Assembly (NCBI RefSeq): GCF_003002025.1
Contig: NZ_PVZB01000019.1
Span: 102,817-166,816, forward strand
Origin: Paraburkholderia sp. BL25I1N1
GTDB taxonomy: Bacteria > Pseudomonadota > Gammaproteobacteria > Burkholderiales > Burkholderiaceae
Direction: 5' to 3'
Length of the DNA: 64,000 nucleotides
The notes under the pieces were generated by a model. It did no database searches. It was not told where the DNA came from and saw only the letters and a list, made by a program, of their open reading frames with translations. This document shows, one piece after another, positions 1 through 8,070 of this stretch (its first letter is position 1; each line of letters begins with the position of its first letter). The position numbers and the translations under genes are program-made.

Positions 1-2
1 GC

Positions 3-140
3 GCGGTGAAGGGCTTCAAGGAAGGCATCAAGGAAGGCGAAACGCCGGCAGCCGAAGCGCAGCAGCGCGAACTGCCGCGCAACGGCGCCGTGGACGTGGA
101 AGCAAAGGAAAAGACGCCGCGTTCCGGCGATTACCGCTAA
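3..140 (+). CDS. tatA: TatA, C-terminal end only (partial)
   Basis: Only the last 45 codons are in the window; the frame is open from the left edge to a TAA at 138-140. The visible part begins AVKGFKEGIKEGE, the amphipathic-helix end typical of TatA, and continues as a charged, low-complexity tail. TatA forms the protein-conducting oligomer of the twin-arginine translocase in the inner membrane. It lies 39 nt upstream of tatB and in the same direction, as expected for a tatABC operon. The membrane helix itself lies outside the window. Confidence 0.85.
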   Translation, partial: AVKGFKEGIKEGETPAAEAQQRELPRNGAVDVEAKEKTPRSGDYR

Positions 141-179
141 GCCGCGGCTCAACCGCGTTACTGACGGACATTCCACTTC

Positions 180-698
180 ATGCTGGACCTCGGTCTAACC
201 AAGATGGCGCTGATCGGCGTCGTCGCGCTGGTCGTACTCGGGCCTGAGCGCCTGCCACGCGTCGCCCGCACGGCCGGGGCGTTGTTCGGCCGCGCGCAGC
301 GGTATATCAACGACGTGAAGGCCGAAGTCACGCGCGAAATCGAACTCGACGAATTGCGCCGGATGAAAAGCGAGTTCGAGGCCGCCGCGACCAACGTCCA
401 GACCTCCGTTCAGGACAACCTGCGCAAGCACGAGTCCGAAATGAACGACGCGTGGAACAGCGGCTCGTCGGTGTCGCCGAGCATTGCCGGTGGCGCCCTA
501 GAAGATGCCGGCAATACGTCGTGGTCGGGCAGCACGCCCGCTGCGGCGGCCAAACGCAAGAACTGGCGCGTCAAGCAGACGGCCATGCCCACCTGGTACA
601 AGCGCGCGACCACGCGCCGCACGCGTGTACAGTCGGGTGCGGCGCGCGTGGCGCGGCATACACCGGCCAGCATGCGTCGTCCGACGCGGTTCTTCTGA
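180..698 (+). CDS. tatB: Sec-independent protein translocase TatB
   Basis: TatB partners TatC to bind twin-arginine signal peptides in the inner membrane. The 172-residue protein starts with a single hydrophobic helix (about residues 8-21) ending in the GPERLP hinge that is diagnostic of the TatB/TatA family. An amphipathic helix follows to about residue 90, and then a variable basic tail rich in Ala, Thr and Arg. The length matches E. coli TatB. It sits between tatA and tatC on the same strand, 34 nt before the tatC start. The upstream Shine-Dalgarno is weak, suggesting coupling to tatA. Confidence 0.93.
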   Translation: MLDLGLTKMALIGVVALVVLGPERLPRVARTAGALFGRAQRYINDVKAEVTREIELDELRRMKSEFEAAATNVQTSVQDNLRKHESEMNDAWNSGSSVSPSIAGGALEDAGNTSWSGSTPAAAAKRKNWRVKQTAMPTWYKRATTRRTRVQSGAARVARHTPASMRRPTRFF

Positions 699-732
699 TG
701 ATCAGAACGACAATCTCTAACCGAGGGCCGGC

Positions 733-1512
733 GTGAGCGACCCCCAGCAAACCCAGGACGAAGGCACTGAAGAGACCTTCATTTCCCACCTCGTTGAATT
801 GCGCGACCGCATCATTCGCGCCGGCCTTGCCGTCGTCGTGGTGTTCGTCGGACTCGTATACTGGGCGCCGGATATCTTCCGGTTGCTGGCGCGGCCTTTG
901 ATGCAGAACTTGCCGAAGGACGGCAAGATGATCGTCACCGACGTCACCGGCTCGTTTTTCGTGCCGATGAAGGTGACCATGCTGGTGGCCTTCGTGATCG
1001 CGCTGCCGATCGTGCTCTATCAGATCTGGGCCTTCGTCGCGCCAGGTCTTTATCAGCACGAGAAAAAACTGGTCGGGCCGCTGGTGGGCAGCAGCTACAC
1101 GCTGTTCCTGTGCGGCATGGCGTTCGCGTACTTCGTGGTGTTCCCGACCATTTTCCGCGTGATGGCGCACTACAACGCGCCGCTGGGCGCGGAAATGACC
1201 ACGGACATCGACAATTACCTGAGCTTCGTGTTGACCATGTTCATTGCGTTCGGCGTGACGTTCGAAGTGCCGATCGTCGTGGTGCTGCTGGTGCGCATGA
1301 ACGTGGTGACGCTCAAGAAGCTCAAGGAGATTCGACCGTATGTGATCGTCGGCGCGTTCGTGATTTCGGCCGTGGTCACGCCGCCGGACGTGTTCTCGCA
1401 ACTGATTCTGGCGATTCCGCTGATCGTGCTGTACGAGGCGGGGATCATCGCGGCGCGGTTGATCGTCGGCAAGCAGCCGGTGGTGATCGAGGACGCGAGC
1501 GCATCGGAATGA
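733..1512 (+). CDS. tatC: Sec-independent protein translocase TatC
   Basis: TatC is the six-helix core of the Tat translocase and the primary receptor for twin-arginine signals. The 259-residue product carries the N-terminal FISHLVELRDR signature and six hydrophobic segments spread over the length, matching the usual size. The start is a GTG with a GAGGG element just upstream. It is the last gene of tatABC and is followed by a strong hairpin at 1540-1580. The nearby Rieske protein (petA) bears a twin-arginine signal and is a plausible local substrate. Confidence 0.96.
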   Translation: MSDPQQTQDEGTEETFISHLVELRDRIIRAGLAVVVVFVGLVYWAPDIFRLLARPLMQNLPKDGKMIVTDVTGSFFVPMKVTMLVAFVIALPIVLYQIWAFVAPGLYQHEKKLVGPLVGSSYTLFLCGMAFAYFVVFPTIFRVMAHYNAPLGAEMTTDIDNYLSFVLTMFIAFGVTFEVPIVVVLLVRMNVVTLKKLKEIRPYVIVGAFVISAVVTPPDVFSQLILAIPLIVLYEAGIIAARLIVGKQPVVIEDASASE

Positions 1513-1539
1513 TGGTTTAGCGCTTCGGCGAACGCACGC

Positions 1540-1580
1540 AAACAAGAAGGGCAGTCCGTAATGGACTGCCCTTCTTGTTT
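1540..1580. terminator. Perfect 18-bp hairpin between tatC and the DegS-like gene
   Basis: Positions 1540-1557 and 1563-1580 are perfect reverse complements around a 5-nt loop. The outer ends are AAACAAG and CTTGTTT, so either strand ends in a short U-rich tract. It lies between convergent genes and should work as a bidirectional intrinsic terminator. Confidence 0.85.
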
Positions 1581-1647
1581 GGCACGTGGCGCATGGCTTG
1601 TGCTTGCTTATTGCGGGACGTTGGATTCGATTTGCCTTCCGCTATGG

Positions 1648-2871
1648 TCAGCCACCGTCGTCGTCCTGATCGCCGCTGCCACCGCCATTGTCCTCAGCCG
1701 GCTGCTTCGGCGGAGGCGGGCGTTTGCCGATGGTGACCTCCAGATCCATCTCATGGCTCTTGCGCACGAGATGCACCTTCGCCGCCGTGCCCGGCTTGAT
1801 CTGCGCGATCACGTTCAGAAGACGCGTGGTGTCGGTAATCTCCTGACCGTTCACGCTCATGAGAATGTCGCCGGGCTTGATGCCCGCACGGTCCGCGGGG
1901 CCGTTCTTCAGCACGCCAGCGACAATCGCGCCCGACTTCTGCTCCAGCCCGAACGACTCGGCGATCTCCGGCGTGACGTCCTGCGGTTCGACGCCGATCC
2001 AGCCGCGCGTGACCGAACCCGTGGTGATGATGCTCTCGAGCACGCTCCTCGCCGTCGAGACGGGAATCGCAAAGCCAATCCCGAGCGAGCCGCCCGAGCG
2101 GGAATAGATCGCGGTGTTGATGCCGAGCAGATTGCCGTTCACGTCGACGAGCGCGCCGCCCGAGTTGCCCGGATTGATTGCCGCGTCGGTCTGAATGAAG
2201 TTTTCGAACGTGTTGATGCCAAGGTGATTGCGTCCGAGCGCGCTGACAATGCCCATGGTCACCGTCTGGCCGACGCCGAACGGATTGCCGATGGCGAGCA
2301 CCACGTCGCCCACGCGCGTCTGGTCCATGCGGCCGAGCGTGATGGTGGGCAGGTTGGTCATGTTGACCTTGAGCACGGCCAGATCCGTTTCCGGATCGAC
2401 GCCGATCACCTTCGCATTCGTGGTGCGGCCGTCGGCCAGCGCGATTTCGATCTGATCGGCGCCGTCCACGACGTGCTGGTTCGTTAGAATGTAACCTTCC
2501 GAACTCACTATCACGCCGGAGCCCAGATTGGATGCGGGTTGTTCCTGCTGCTTGCGGTTCTTGTCGCCGAAGAAGTAGCGGAACAGCGGATCTTTCGCGC
2601 GCGGGTCGGGCGGCAGTGAGCCATCCTTGCTGGAAAACACATTGACGACCGCGGGCATGGCCTTTTGCGCGGCGTCCGCGTACGACGCCTGAGCTGGGCC
2701 GCTGCCGATGCCTGGCGCTACTTCCCGCAGCGCGACGATCGGTTCGGCGAGTTGCTTGCCGAATTGCCCTTGACGCTGCAGCCACTGCGGTTTGAGGGTC
2801 GCAATGATGAACATGAGCGCCAACAGCACGGTCACCGCTTGGGCAAAGAACAGCCAAAAGCGTCTAAGCAT
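1648..2871 (-). CDS. DegS/AlgW-like periplasmic serine protease (HtrA family)
   Basis: Membrane-anchored trypsin-like protease with one PDZ domain, 407 residues. An uncleaved hydrophobic anchor spans about residues 7-25. The catalytic triad reads as His133 (TNQHVVDGAD), Asp163 (DPETDLAVL) and Ser237 (GNSGGAL). A single C-terminal PDZ domain covers roughly 275-375, followed by a Pro/Gly/Asp-rich tail. One PDZ plus a membrane anchor resembles DegS/AlgW, which cleave anti-sigma factors, more than DegP. Whether it does so here is inference. It is divergent from the Nif3 homologue with only 19 nt between the start codons. Confidence 0.9.
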   Translation of the reverse strand: MLRRFWLFFAQAVTVLLALMFIIATLKPQWLQRQGQFGKQLAEPIVALREVAPGIGSGPAQASYADAAQKAMPAVVNVFSSKDGSLPPDPRAKDPLFRYFFGDKNRKQQEQPASNLGSGVIVSSEGYILTNQHVVDGADQIEIALADGRTTNAKVIGVDPETDLAVLKVNMTNLPTITLGRMDQTRVGDVVLAIGNPFGVGQTVTMGIVSALGRNHLGINTFENFIQTDAAINPGNSGGALVDVNGNLLGINTAIYSRSGGSLGIGFAIPVSTARSVLESIITTGSVTRGWIGVEPQDVTPEIAESFGLEQKSGAIVAGVLKNGPADRAGIKPGDILMSVNGQEITDTTRLLNVIAQIKPGTAAKVHLVRKSHEMDLEVTIGKRPPPPKQPAEDNGGGSGDQDDDGG

Positions 2872-2890
2872 CTGAAGACTAGAGGTTTAT

Positions 2891-3637
2891 ATGGATCGGA
2901 TCGAACTTGAATTGTACTTGAACAATCTCCTTGAAACCGCGCGCTTCAAGGACTATTGCCCTAATGGATTGCAGGTCGAAGGGCGTCGCAAGATCAATAA
3001 GCTCGCGACCGGCGTGACCGCTTCGGCGGCCTTTCTGGAGGCCGCGCTCGATTGGGGCGCGGACGCCGTGCTGGTTCATCACGGCTACTTCTGGCGCAAC
3101 GAAGCGCCGCAGATCACCGGCCGCAAACACGCGCGGCTCAAGCTGCTGATCGCCAACGACCTGAACCTGTTCGCCTATCACCTGCCGCTCGACGACCATC
3201 CCGAGTTCGGCAACAACGCGCAGATCGGCCAGAAGATGGGCTGGATCAGCGACGCGCGCTTCGGCGAGAACGACCTCGGCTGGCTCGCCACGTTTCCCAT
3301 GCCGATCACGCTCGCGCACTTCACCGCGCAAGTCGAGCAGACGCTCGGCCGCACGCCGCTCGTATTCGGCGACGCGGACCGCGAACTGCGCCGCGTGGGC
3401 TGGTGCACGGGCGCCGCGCAAGGCATGTTCGACGCGGCCATCAACGCGGGCGCCGACGTTTATCTGACCGGCGAAGTGTCGGAATCGGTGATGCACACGT
3501 CGGCGGAAAGCGGCGTCGCGTTTCTCGCGGCGGGCCACCATGCCACCGAGCGCTTCGGCGTGCAGGCGGTGGGCAAGCATCTGTCCGAGCAGTTCGATAT
3601 CGAGCATCTGTTTATCGATATCCCTAATCCGGTTTGA
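2891..3637 (+). CDS. Nif3/YbgI-family dinuclear metal-centre protein
   Basis: The 248-residue protein belongs to the Nif3 (YbgI, NIF3L1) family, which forms toroidal hexamers with a dinuclear metal site. It is often annotated as a GTP cyclohydrolase 1 type 2 homologue, though its physiological role is unsettled. Metal-binding signatures are visible: the paired histidines H63-H64 in VHHGYFW, and a C-terminal GHHATERFG segment supplying His and Glu. The start is supported by AGAGG seven bases upstream. It is divergent from the DegS-like gene, and the bc1 operon follows. Confidence 0.9.
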   Translation: MDRIELELYLNNLLETARFKDYCPNGLQVEGRRKINKLATGVTASAAFLEAALDWGADAVLVHHGYFWRNEAPQITGRKHARLKLLIANDLNLFAYHLPLDDHPEFGNNAQIGQKMGWISDARFGENDLGWLATFPMPITLAHFTAQVEQTLGRTPLVFGDADRELRRVGWCTGAAQGMFDAAINAGADVYLTGEVSESVMHTSAESGVAFLAAGHHATERFGVQAVGKHLSEQFDIEHLFIDIPNPV

Positions 3638-3700
3638 ATCGCCGAGTTACGTAAAACGCATTAGGGAAGAAAAAGGCACGAATAACGCAGAGGGCACTTA

Positions 3701-3721
3701 AAAGGAGGTGCGAAAAAGTTT
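3701..3721 (+). promoter_or_regulatory. Near-perfect Shine-Dalgarno in the petA leader with no long gene behind it
   Basis: AAAGGAGGTG at 3701-3710 complements the 3' end of 16S rRNA over about nine bases, the best such match in this neighbourhood. It is 158 nt upstream of the preferred petA start. A TTG at 3719, 10 nt after GGAGG, opens a frame of only 31 codons. It may be a short leader peptide, a ribosome standby site or chance. Confidence 0.35.
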
Positions 3722-3867
3722 GCGATCCGTACGGAGTAACCCTGATTTATCAAAGGCTTCGCACGGTTTTTGGCAATCGGGCCTTGTAAATGGCGACTCC
3801 ATTCGCGCAAACTAGCGGCGGTAGAAGAGACGTGAAGGAAAAATCCAACTCAGAAGTGGGGCGTGTG

Positions 3868-4488
3868 ATGCGAGACAAGGAAGATGAACGCGTCGACGGC
3901 AGCCGCCGTACCTGGCTGATAGCGACGACCGTAGCAGGTGGCATAGGAGGCGTTGCCACTGTCGTACCCTTTGTTAGTTCGTTTGCACCATCTGAAAAGG
4001 CCAAGGCAGCAGGTGCCCCGGTCGAAGTCGATATCAGTGATCTCAAGCCCGGCGACATGAAGACCGTTGCCTGGCGTGGTAAGCCCGTGTGGATCATCAA
4101 CCGCACCGACCGTATGCTCGCCGATGTCCAGAAAGCCGATAACGAAGTAGCGGATCCCCACACCAAGAATCCTTTTTCGATGCCGTTGCCGGAGTACTGC
4201 AACAACGAGTTCCGTTCACGCACCGACCACAAAAACCTTTTCGTCGCCGTCGCCGTGTGCACCCATCTGGGCTGTACGCCAACGCCGCGCTTCCAGGAGG
4301 GCGCGCAGCCCAATCTTCCAGACGACTGGCCAGGCGGCTTCCTGTGCCCTTGCCATGGCTCGACCTATGACATGGCCGGCCGCGTCTTCAAGAACAAACC
4401 TGCGCCGCAGAACCTCGACATTCCGCCTTACATGTTCACCTCGGCCACCGGCCTCGTGATCGGCAAGGACGAGAAAGGAGACGCGTAA
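3868..4488 (+). CDS. petA: Ubiquinol-cytochrome c reductase, Rieske iron-sulfur subunit
   Basis: Carries the Rieske 2Fe-2S cluster of the bc1 complex, taking an electron from ubiquinol at the Qo site and passing it to cytochrome c1. From the ATG at 3868 the protein is 206 residues. A twin-arginine motif (SRRTWL, Arg13-Arg14) precedes one hydrophobic helix, typical of Tat-exported Rieske proteins. Cluster-binding boxes CTHLGC (131-136) and CPCHGS (160-165) are intact. An in-frame ATG at 3790 would add 26 residues, but neither start has a good Shine-Dalgarno; 3868 puts the twin-arginine at the usual distance. The stop overlaps the petB start by one base. Confidence 0.93.
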   Translation: MRDKEDERVDGSRRTWLIATTVAGGIGGVATVVPFVSSFAPSEKAKAAGAPVEVDISDLKPGDMKTVAWRGKPVWIINRTDRMLADVQKADNEVADPHTKNPFSMPLPEYCNNEFRSRTDHKNLFVAVAVCTHLGCTPTPRFQEGAQPNLPDDWPGGFLCPCHGSTYDMAGRVFKNKPAPQNLDIPPYMFTSATGLVIGKDEKGDA

Positions 4489-5867
4489 TGGCGATCGAAC
4501 ACGAAGTAGAGACGACCGGGCTGGTCGGCTGGATCGACCGGCGCTTTCCGCTGACTTCCACCTGGAAGAAGCACGTTTCCGAGTACTACGCGCCGAAGAA
4601 CTTCAACTTCTGGTACTTCTTCGGTTCGCTTGCCCTGCTGGTGCTGGTCAACCAGATCGTCACCGGCATCTTCCTCACCATGAACTACAAGCCCGACGCA
4701 ACGCTCGCGTTCGCGTCGGTCGAGTACATCATGCGCGAGGTGCCGTGGGGCTGGCTGATTCGCTATATGCACTCCACGGGCGCGTCGATGTTTTTCGTCG
4801 TCGTCTACCTGCATATGTTCCGTGGGCTGATGTACGGGTCGTACCGCAAGCCGCGCGAACTGGTGTGGATTTTCGGCTGCGCGATTTTCCTGTGCCTGAT
4901 GGCTGAGGCGTTTTTTGGCTATCTGCTGCCGTGGGGCCAGATGTCGTTCTGGGGCGCGCAGGTGATCGTCAACCTGTTCTCGGCGATTCCGTTCATCGGG
5001 CCGGATCTGTCGCTGTGGATTCGCGGCGACTATGTGGTTTCGGACGTCACGCTGAACCGCTTCTTCGCGTTCCACGTGATCGCGATTCCGCTGGTGCTGA
5101 TCGGTCTGGTGGTCGCCCACCTGGTCGCGCTGCACGAAGTGGGATCGAACAACCCGGACGGCATCGAAATCAAGGCGAAGAAGGACCCGGACGGCATTCC
5201 GCTCGACGGCATTCCGTTCCACCCGTACTACTCGGTGCACGATTTCATGGGTGTCACGGTGTTCCTGATCATCTTCGCGGCGATCATTTTCTTCGCGCCG
5301 GAGATGGGCGGCTACTTCCTCGAAGCGAACAACTTCGTGCCGGCCAACCCGCTGCAAACACCGCCTGAAATCGCTCCGGTGTGGTACTTCACGGCTTTCT
5401 ACGCGATGCTGCGCGCCACGACCGATCCGTTCAAGATCGTGCTGATGGTGATAATCGGGTTGCTCGGCGTGCTCGCGCTGGTGCGCGCGCGCGGCAAGTG
5501 GAAGCTCGGCCTGCCGGTGCTCGCTGTGCTGGTGATCCTGGCCATGGCGCTGACCGAATCGAAGTTCTGGGGTGTGGTGGTGATGGGCGGCGCGGTGGTG
5601 TCGCTGTTCTTCCTGCCTTGGCTCGACCGCTCGCCGGTCAAGTCGATTCGCTACCGGCCGTTTTTTCACAAGGTGTTCTACGGGATCTTCGTGCTCGTGT
5701 TCCTGACGCTGGCTTTCCTCGGCACCAAGCCACCGTCGCCGGCCGCCACGTTGATCGCGCAGGTCTGTGCGCTGATCTACTTCGCGTTTTTCCTCGGTAT
5801 GCCGTTCTGGACGCGGCTTGGCACGTTCAAGCAGCCGCCCGAGCGGGTGCGGTTCAAGCCTCACTAA
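4488..5867 (+). CDS. petB: Cytochrome b of the bc1 complex
   Basis: Membrane subunit holding both b hemes and the quinol oxidation and reduction sites; 459 residues. Heme ligands read as His95/His109 on helix B and His196/His211 on helix D. Fourteen residues separate the helix D pair, one more than in mitochondrial-type cytochrome b. The Qo-site motif is PVWY (297-300) instead of the common PEWY. About eight to nine membrane helices are present, with extra hydrophobic segments at the C-terminus. It starts inside the petA stop codon, so the two are probably translationally coupled; petC follows after 21 nt. Confidence 0.97.
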   Translation: MAIEHEVETTGLVGWIDRRFPLTSTWKKHVSEYYAPKNFNFWYFFGSLALLVLVNQIVTGIFLTMNYKPDATLAFASVEYIMREVPWGWLIRYMHSTGASMFFVVVYLHMFRGLMYGSYRKPRELVWIFGCAIFLCLMAEAFFGYLLPWGQMSFWGAQVIVNLFSAIPFIGPDLSLWIRGDYVVSDVTLNRFFAFHVIAIPLVLIGLVVAHLVALHEVGSNNPDGIEIKAKKDPDGIPLDGIPFHPYYSVHDFMGVTVFLIIFAAIIFFAPEMGGYFLEANNFVPANPLQTPPEIAPVWYFTAFYAMLRATTDPFKIVLMVIIGLLGVLALVRARGKWKLGLPVLAVLVILAMALTESKFWGVVVMGGAVVSLFFLPWLDRSPVKSIRYRPFFHKVFYGIFVLVFLTLAFLGTKPPSPAATLIAQVCALIYFAFFLGMPFWTRLGTFKQPPERVRFKPH

Positions 5868-5888
5868 TCGCGAGCCAGGAGAACACGA

Positions 5889-6644
5889 ATGAAAAAACTG
5901 CTTACGAAGTGCGCGCTGATCGGCGCGACACTGCTCGCGGTGCTGGCCACCCCGGCGTACGCGGACGAGAATTTCCCTCTCGACCGCGCGCCGGATAACG
6001 CGGAAAATTTCGCGTCCTTGCAGCACGGCGCGCGATTGTTTGTAAACTACTGCCTGAATTGCCACAGCGCGAACCTGATGCGCTACAACCGCCTGACCGA
6101 CATCGGCATTACGCCGAACGAAATTCAGGCGAACCTGCTGTTCACCACGGATAAAGTCGGCAACACGATGACCGTGGCGATGCGGCCGGCCGACGCGCAA
6201 GCGTGGTTCGGCGCGAGTCCGCCCGATTTGTCGGTGGAAGCGCGGGCGCGCGGCAAGGACTGGCTGTACACGTATTTGCGCACTTTTTATCGCGACAATA
6301 CGCGGCCGACCGGCTGGAACAATCTGGTGTATGAAAACGTGAGCATGCCTCACGTGCTGTGGCAGCTTCAGGGCGAACGTACCGCGAAGTTCGGGGATGA
6401 AACCGACGAAAAAACTGGCGAGACGGTACACAAATTTGTCGGCTTCCAGCAGGTCACTCCGGGGACGATGTCGCCGGTAGATTATGATTCTGCTGTGGCC
6501 GACCTCGTGTCGTACCTGTCATGGATGTCCGAACCGACCCAGAAAACCCGCAAACAGCTTGGCGTGTGGGTGCTGTTGTTCCTCGGTATCCTGAGCTTTT
6601 TCGCCTGGCGATTGAACGCCGCGTACTGGAAACATATCAAATAA
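5889..6644 (+). CDS. petC: Cytochrome c1 of the bc1 complex
   Basis: Periplasmic c-type heme subunit, 251 residues, that passes electrons from the Rieske centre to soluble cytochrome c. A Sec signal peptide ends at about residue 25 (TPAYA/DE). The heme-attachment site is CLNCH (Cys55, Cys58, His59). A single C-terminal membrane anchor lies near residues 226-244, followed by a short basic end. AGGAG sits about 10 nt upstream of the ATG. It is the last gene of petABC; a hairpin lies between it and sspA. Confidence 0.96.
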   Translation: MKKLLTKCALIGATLLAVLATPAYADENFPLDRAPDNAENFASLQHGARLFVNYCLNCHSANLMRYNRLTDIGITPNEIQANLLFTTDKVGNTMTVAMRPADAQAWFGASPPDLSVEARARGKDWLYTYLRTFYRDNTRPTGWNNLVYENVSMPHVLWQLQGERTAKFGDETDEKTGETVHKFVGFQQVTPGTMSPVDYDSAVADLVSYLSWMSEPTQKTRKQLGVWVLLFLGILSFFAWRLNAAYWKHIK

Positions 6645-6676
6645 TCACGCCGTCACCCGGCGTGGGGCCGGCGCCA

Positions 6677-6702
6677 GGAAAAACCTGTTGGACGGTTTTT
6701 CC
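6677..6702 (+). terminator. Hairpin between petC and sspA
   Basis: GGAAAAACC at 6677-6685 pairs with GGTTTTTCC at 6694-6702 around an 8-nt loop. There is no clean T-run after the stem, so it may attenuate or protect the petC mRNA end instead of ending all transcription into sspA. Confidence 0.5.
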
Positions 6703-6739
6703 GCGCGCTGGCCTTTCAGCTTTTTGAGGAAACGTAAAC

Positions 6740-7351
6740 ATGATGGTTCTGTATTCCGGCACAACTTGCCCGTTCTCCCAGCGCTGCCGGCTGGTGTTGT
6801 TCGAAAAGGGCATGGACTTCGAGATCCGCGACGTCGACCTGTTTAACAAGCCGGAAGACATCGCCGTGATGAATCCGTATGGTCAGGTGCCGATTCTCGT
6901 CGAACGGGACCTGATTCTGTACGAATCGAACATCATCAACGAGTATATCGACGAGCGCTTCCCGCACCCGCAACTGATGCCGGCCGATCCGGTTCAGCGC
7001 GCGCGTGCCCGCCTGTTCCTGCTGAACTTCGAGAAAGAGCTGTTCGTGCACGTCGGCACGCTCGAAAACGAAAAGGGCAAGGCTGCGGAGAAGAATCACG
7101 AGAAAGCCCGTCTCGCGATCCGCGATCGTCTGACGCAACTCGCGCCGATCTTCCTGAAGAACAAGTACATGCTCGGCGAAGAGTTCTCGATGCTCGACGT
7201 CGCGATCGCGCCGTTGCTGTGGCGTCTGGATCATTACGGCATCGAACTGTCGAAGAACGCCGCACCGCTCATGAAATACGCCGAGCGCATTTTCAGCCGC
7301 CCGGCTTATATCGAAGCGCTGACGCCTTCGGAAAAGGTGATGCGTCGTTGA
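6740..7351 (+). CDS. sspA: Stringent starvation protein A (GST-fold)
   Basis: The 203-residue protein has a glutathione-S-transferase fold, with an N-terminal thioredoxin-like domain starting MVLYSGTTCPFSQRC and an all-helical C-terminal domain. In enterobacteria SspA binds RNA polymerase and modulates stress and stationary-phase transcription without GST activity. A GAGGAAAC element precedes the ATG. The placement petABC-sspA-sspB is characteristic of betaproteobacteria and supports the name over a generic GST. Confidence 0.9.
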   Translation: MMVLYSGTTCPFSQRCRLVLFEKGMDFEIRDVDLFNKPEDIAVMNPYGQVPILVERDLILYESNIINEYIDERFPHPQLMPADPVQRARARLFLLNFEKELFVHVGTLENEKGKAAEKNHEKARLAIRDRLTQLAPIFLKNKYMLGEEFSMLDVAIAPLLWRLDHYGIELSKNAAPLMKYAERIFSRPAYIEALTPSEKVMRR

Positions 7352-7420
7352 GCTTGGCTTTTGGACGAGGGCGCCGCGCGGTCGAGTGGGCGCGGGCCCG
7401 CGTCCGTTAGAGGACTGTAG

Positions 7421-7930
7421 ATGCAAGAGATTTCCACCAAGCCCTACCTGCTGCGCGCACTCTACGAGTGGTGCACGGATAACGGCTATACGCCGCACAT
7501 CGCGGTCCGGGTCGACAATCAGACGCGCGTGCCGCGTCAGTTCGTGCGCGATAACGAAATCGTGTTGAACATCAGCTTCGAGGCGACCAGCCAGCTGCAG
7601 ATGGGCAACGAGTGGATCGAGTTCAGCGCGCGTTTCTCCGGCAAGTCGCACAAGATCGAGGTGCCGATCACCAACATTCTTGCGATCTATGCGCGCGAGA
7701 ACGGCCAGGGCATGGCATTCCCGGTCGAGTCGGCAGGCGGTGAAGCGCAGGATTCGGGCGCGGACGCGGAAGTGGCGGACGAGACCGAAGCGCCCGCGCC
7801 GCGAGCAGTCGAAACGGCGCCCGCTACGGGTGCCGCCACCGCCAAAGCGGATAGCGAGGCGACCGGACCGCAGCCCGACGACGATGGCTCAAAAGGCGGC
7901 GGAAGGGCTCGCCTCAAGATCGTAAAATGA
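7421..7930 (+). CDS. sspB: ClpXP protease specificity-enhancing factor SspB
   Basis: Adaptor that tethers ssrA-tagged proteins to ClpXP; 169 residues. A folded substrate-binding domain covers about residues 1-105. A long acidic, Ala/Pro-rich linker follows, and the end reads GGGRARLKIVK, matching the C-terminal ClpX-binding peptide of known SspBs (the E. coli protein ends in a similar RxxLRVVK). It lies 69 nt after sspA, and tRNA-Thr begins 19 nt after its stop. The variable linker length is normal for the family. Confidence 0.93.
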   Translation: MQEISTKPYLLRALYEWCTDNGYTPHIAVRVDNQTRVPRQFVRDNEIVLNISFEATSQLQMGNEWIEFSARFSGKSHKIEVPITNILAIYARENGQGMAFPVESAGGEAQDSGADAEVADETEAPAPRAVETAPATGAATAKADSEATGPQPDDDGSKGGGRARLKIVK

Positions 7931-7949
7931 AGTAGAATCACGGCCTCAT

Positions 7950-8025
7950 GCCGGCTTAGCTCATCAGGTAGAGCGCTTGACTTGTAATCATGAGGTGGCG
8001 GGTTCGAGTCCTGCAGCCGGCACCA
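7950..8025 (+). tRNA. tRNA-Thr, anticodon UGU
   Basis: A 76-nt cloverleaf with encoded CCA. The acceptor arms GCCGGCT (7950-7956) and AGCCGGC (8015-8021) pair perfectly, with discriminator A at 8022. The anticodon loop is CTTGTAA, giving anticodon UGU (reads ACA). The T-arm GCGGG-TTCGAGT-CCTGC is intact. The anticodon stem CTTGA/TCATG has a U28-U42 mismatch. A TAGAAT -10-like element lies at 7933-7938, and an intrinsic terminator follows at 8034. Confidence 0.97.
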
Positions 8026-8033
8026 GTTGTACT

Positions 8034-8070
8034 AAACGGGGTTTCTGTTCAATCAGAAACCCCGTTTTTT
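8034..8070 (+). terminator. Intrinsic terminator after tRNA-Thr
   Basis: AAACGGGGTTTCTG (8034-8047) pairs perfectly with 8054-8067 around a 6-nt loop and runs into T6. It ends the sspB/tRNA-Thr transcript. Confidence 0.93.

Noticed and set aside
3790..3867. Longer petA start at 3790
   Set aside because: It would place the twin-arginine motif near residue 40 instead of 13, and it has no better ribosome site. It cannot be fully excluded.
4428..6431. A 667-codon open frame antisense to petB and petC
   Set aside because: Its translation is rich in Arg, His, Glu and Gln with no domain, as expected for the complement of a GC-rich gene; petB and petC are unmistakable.
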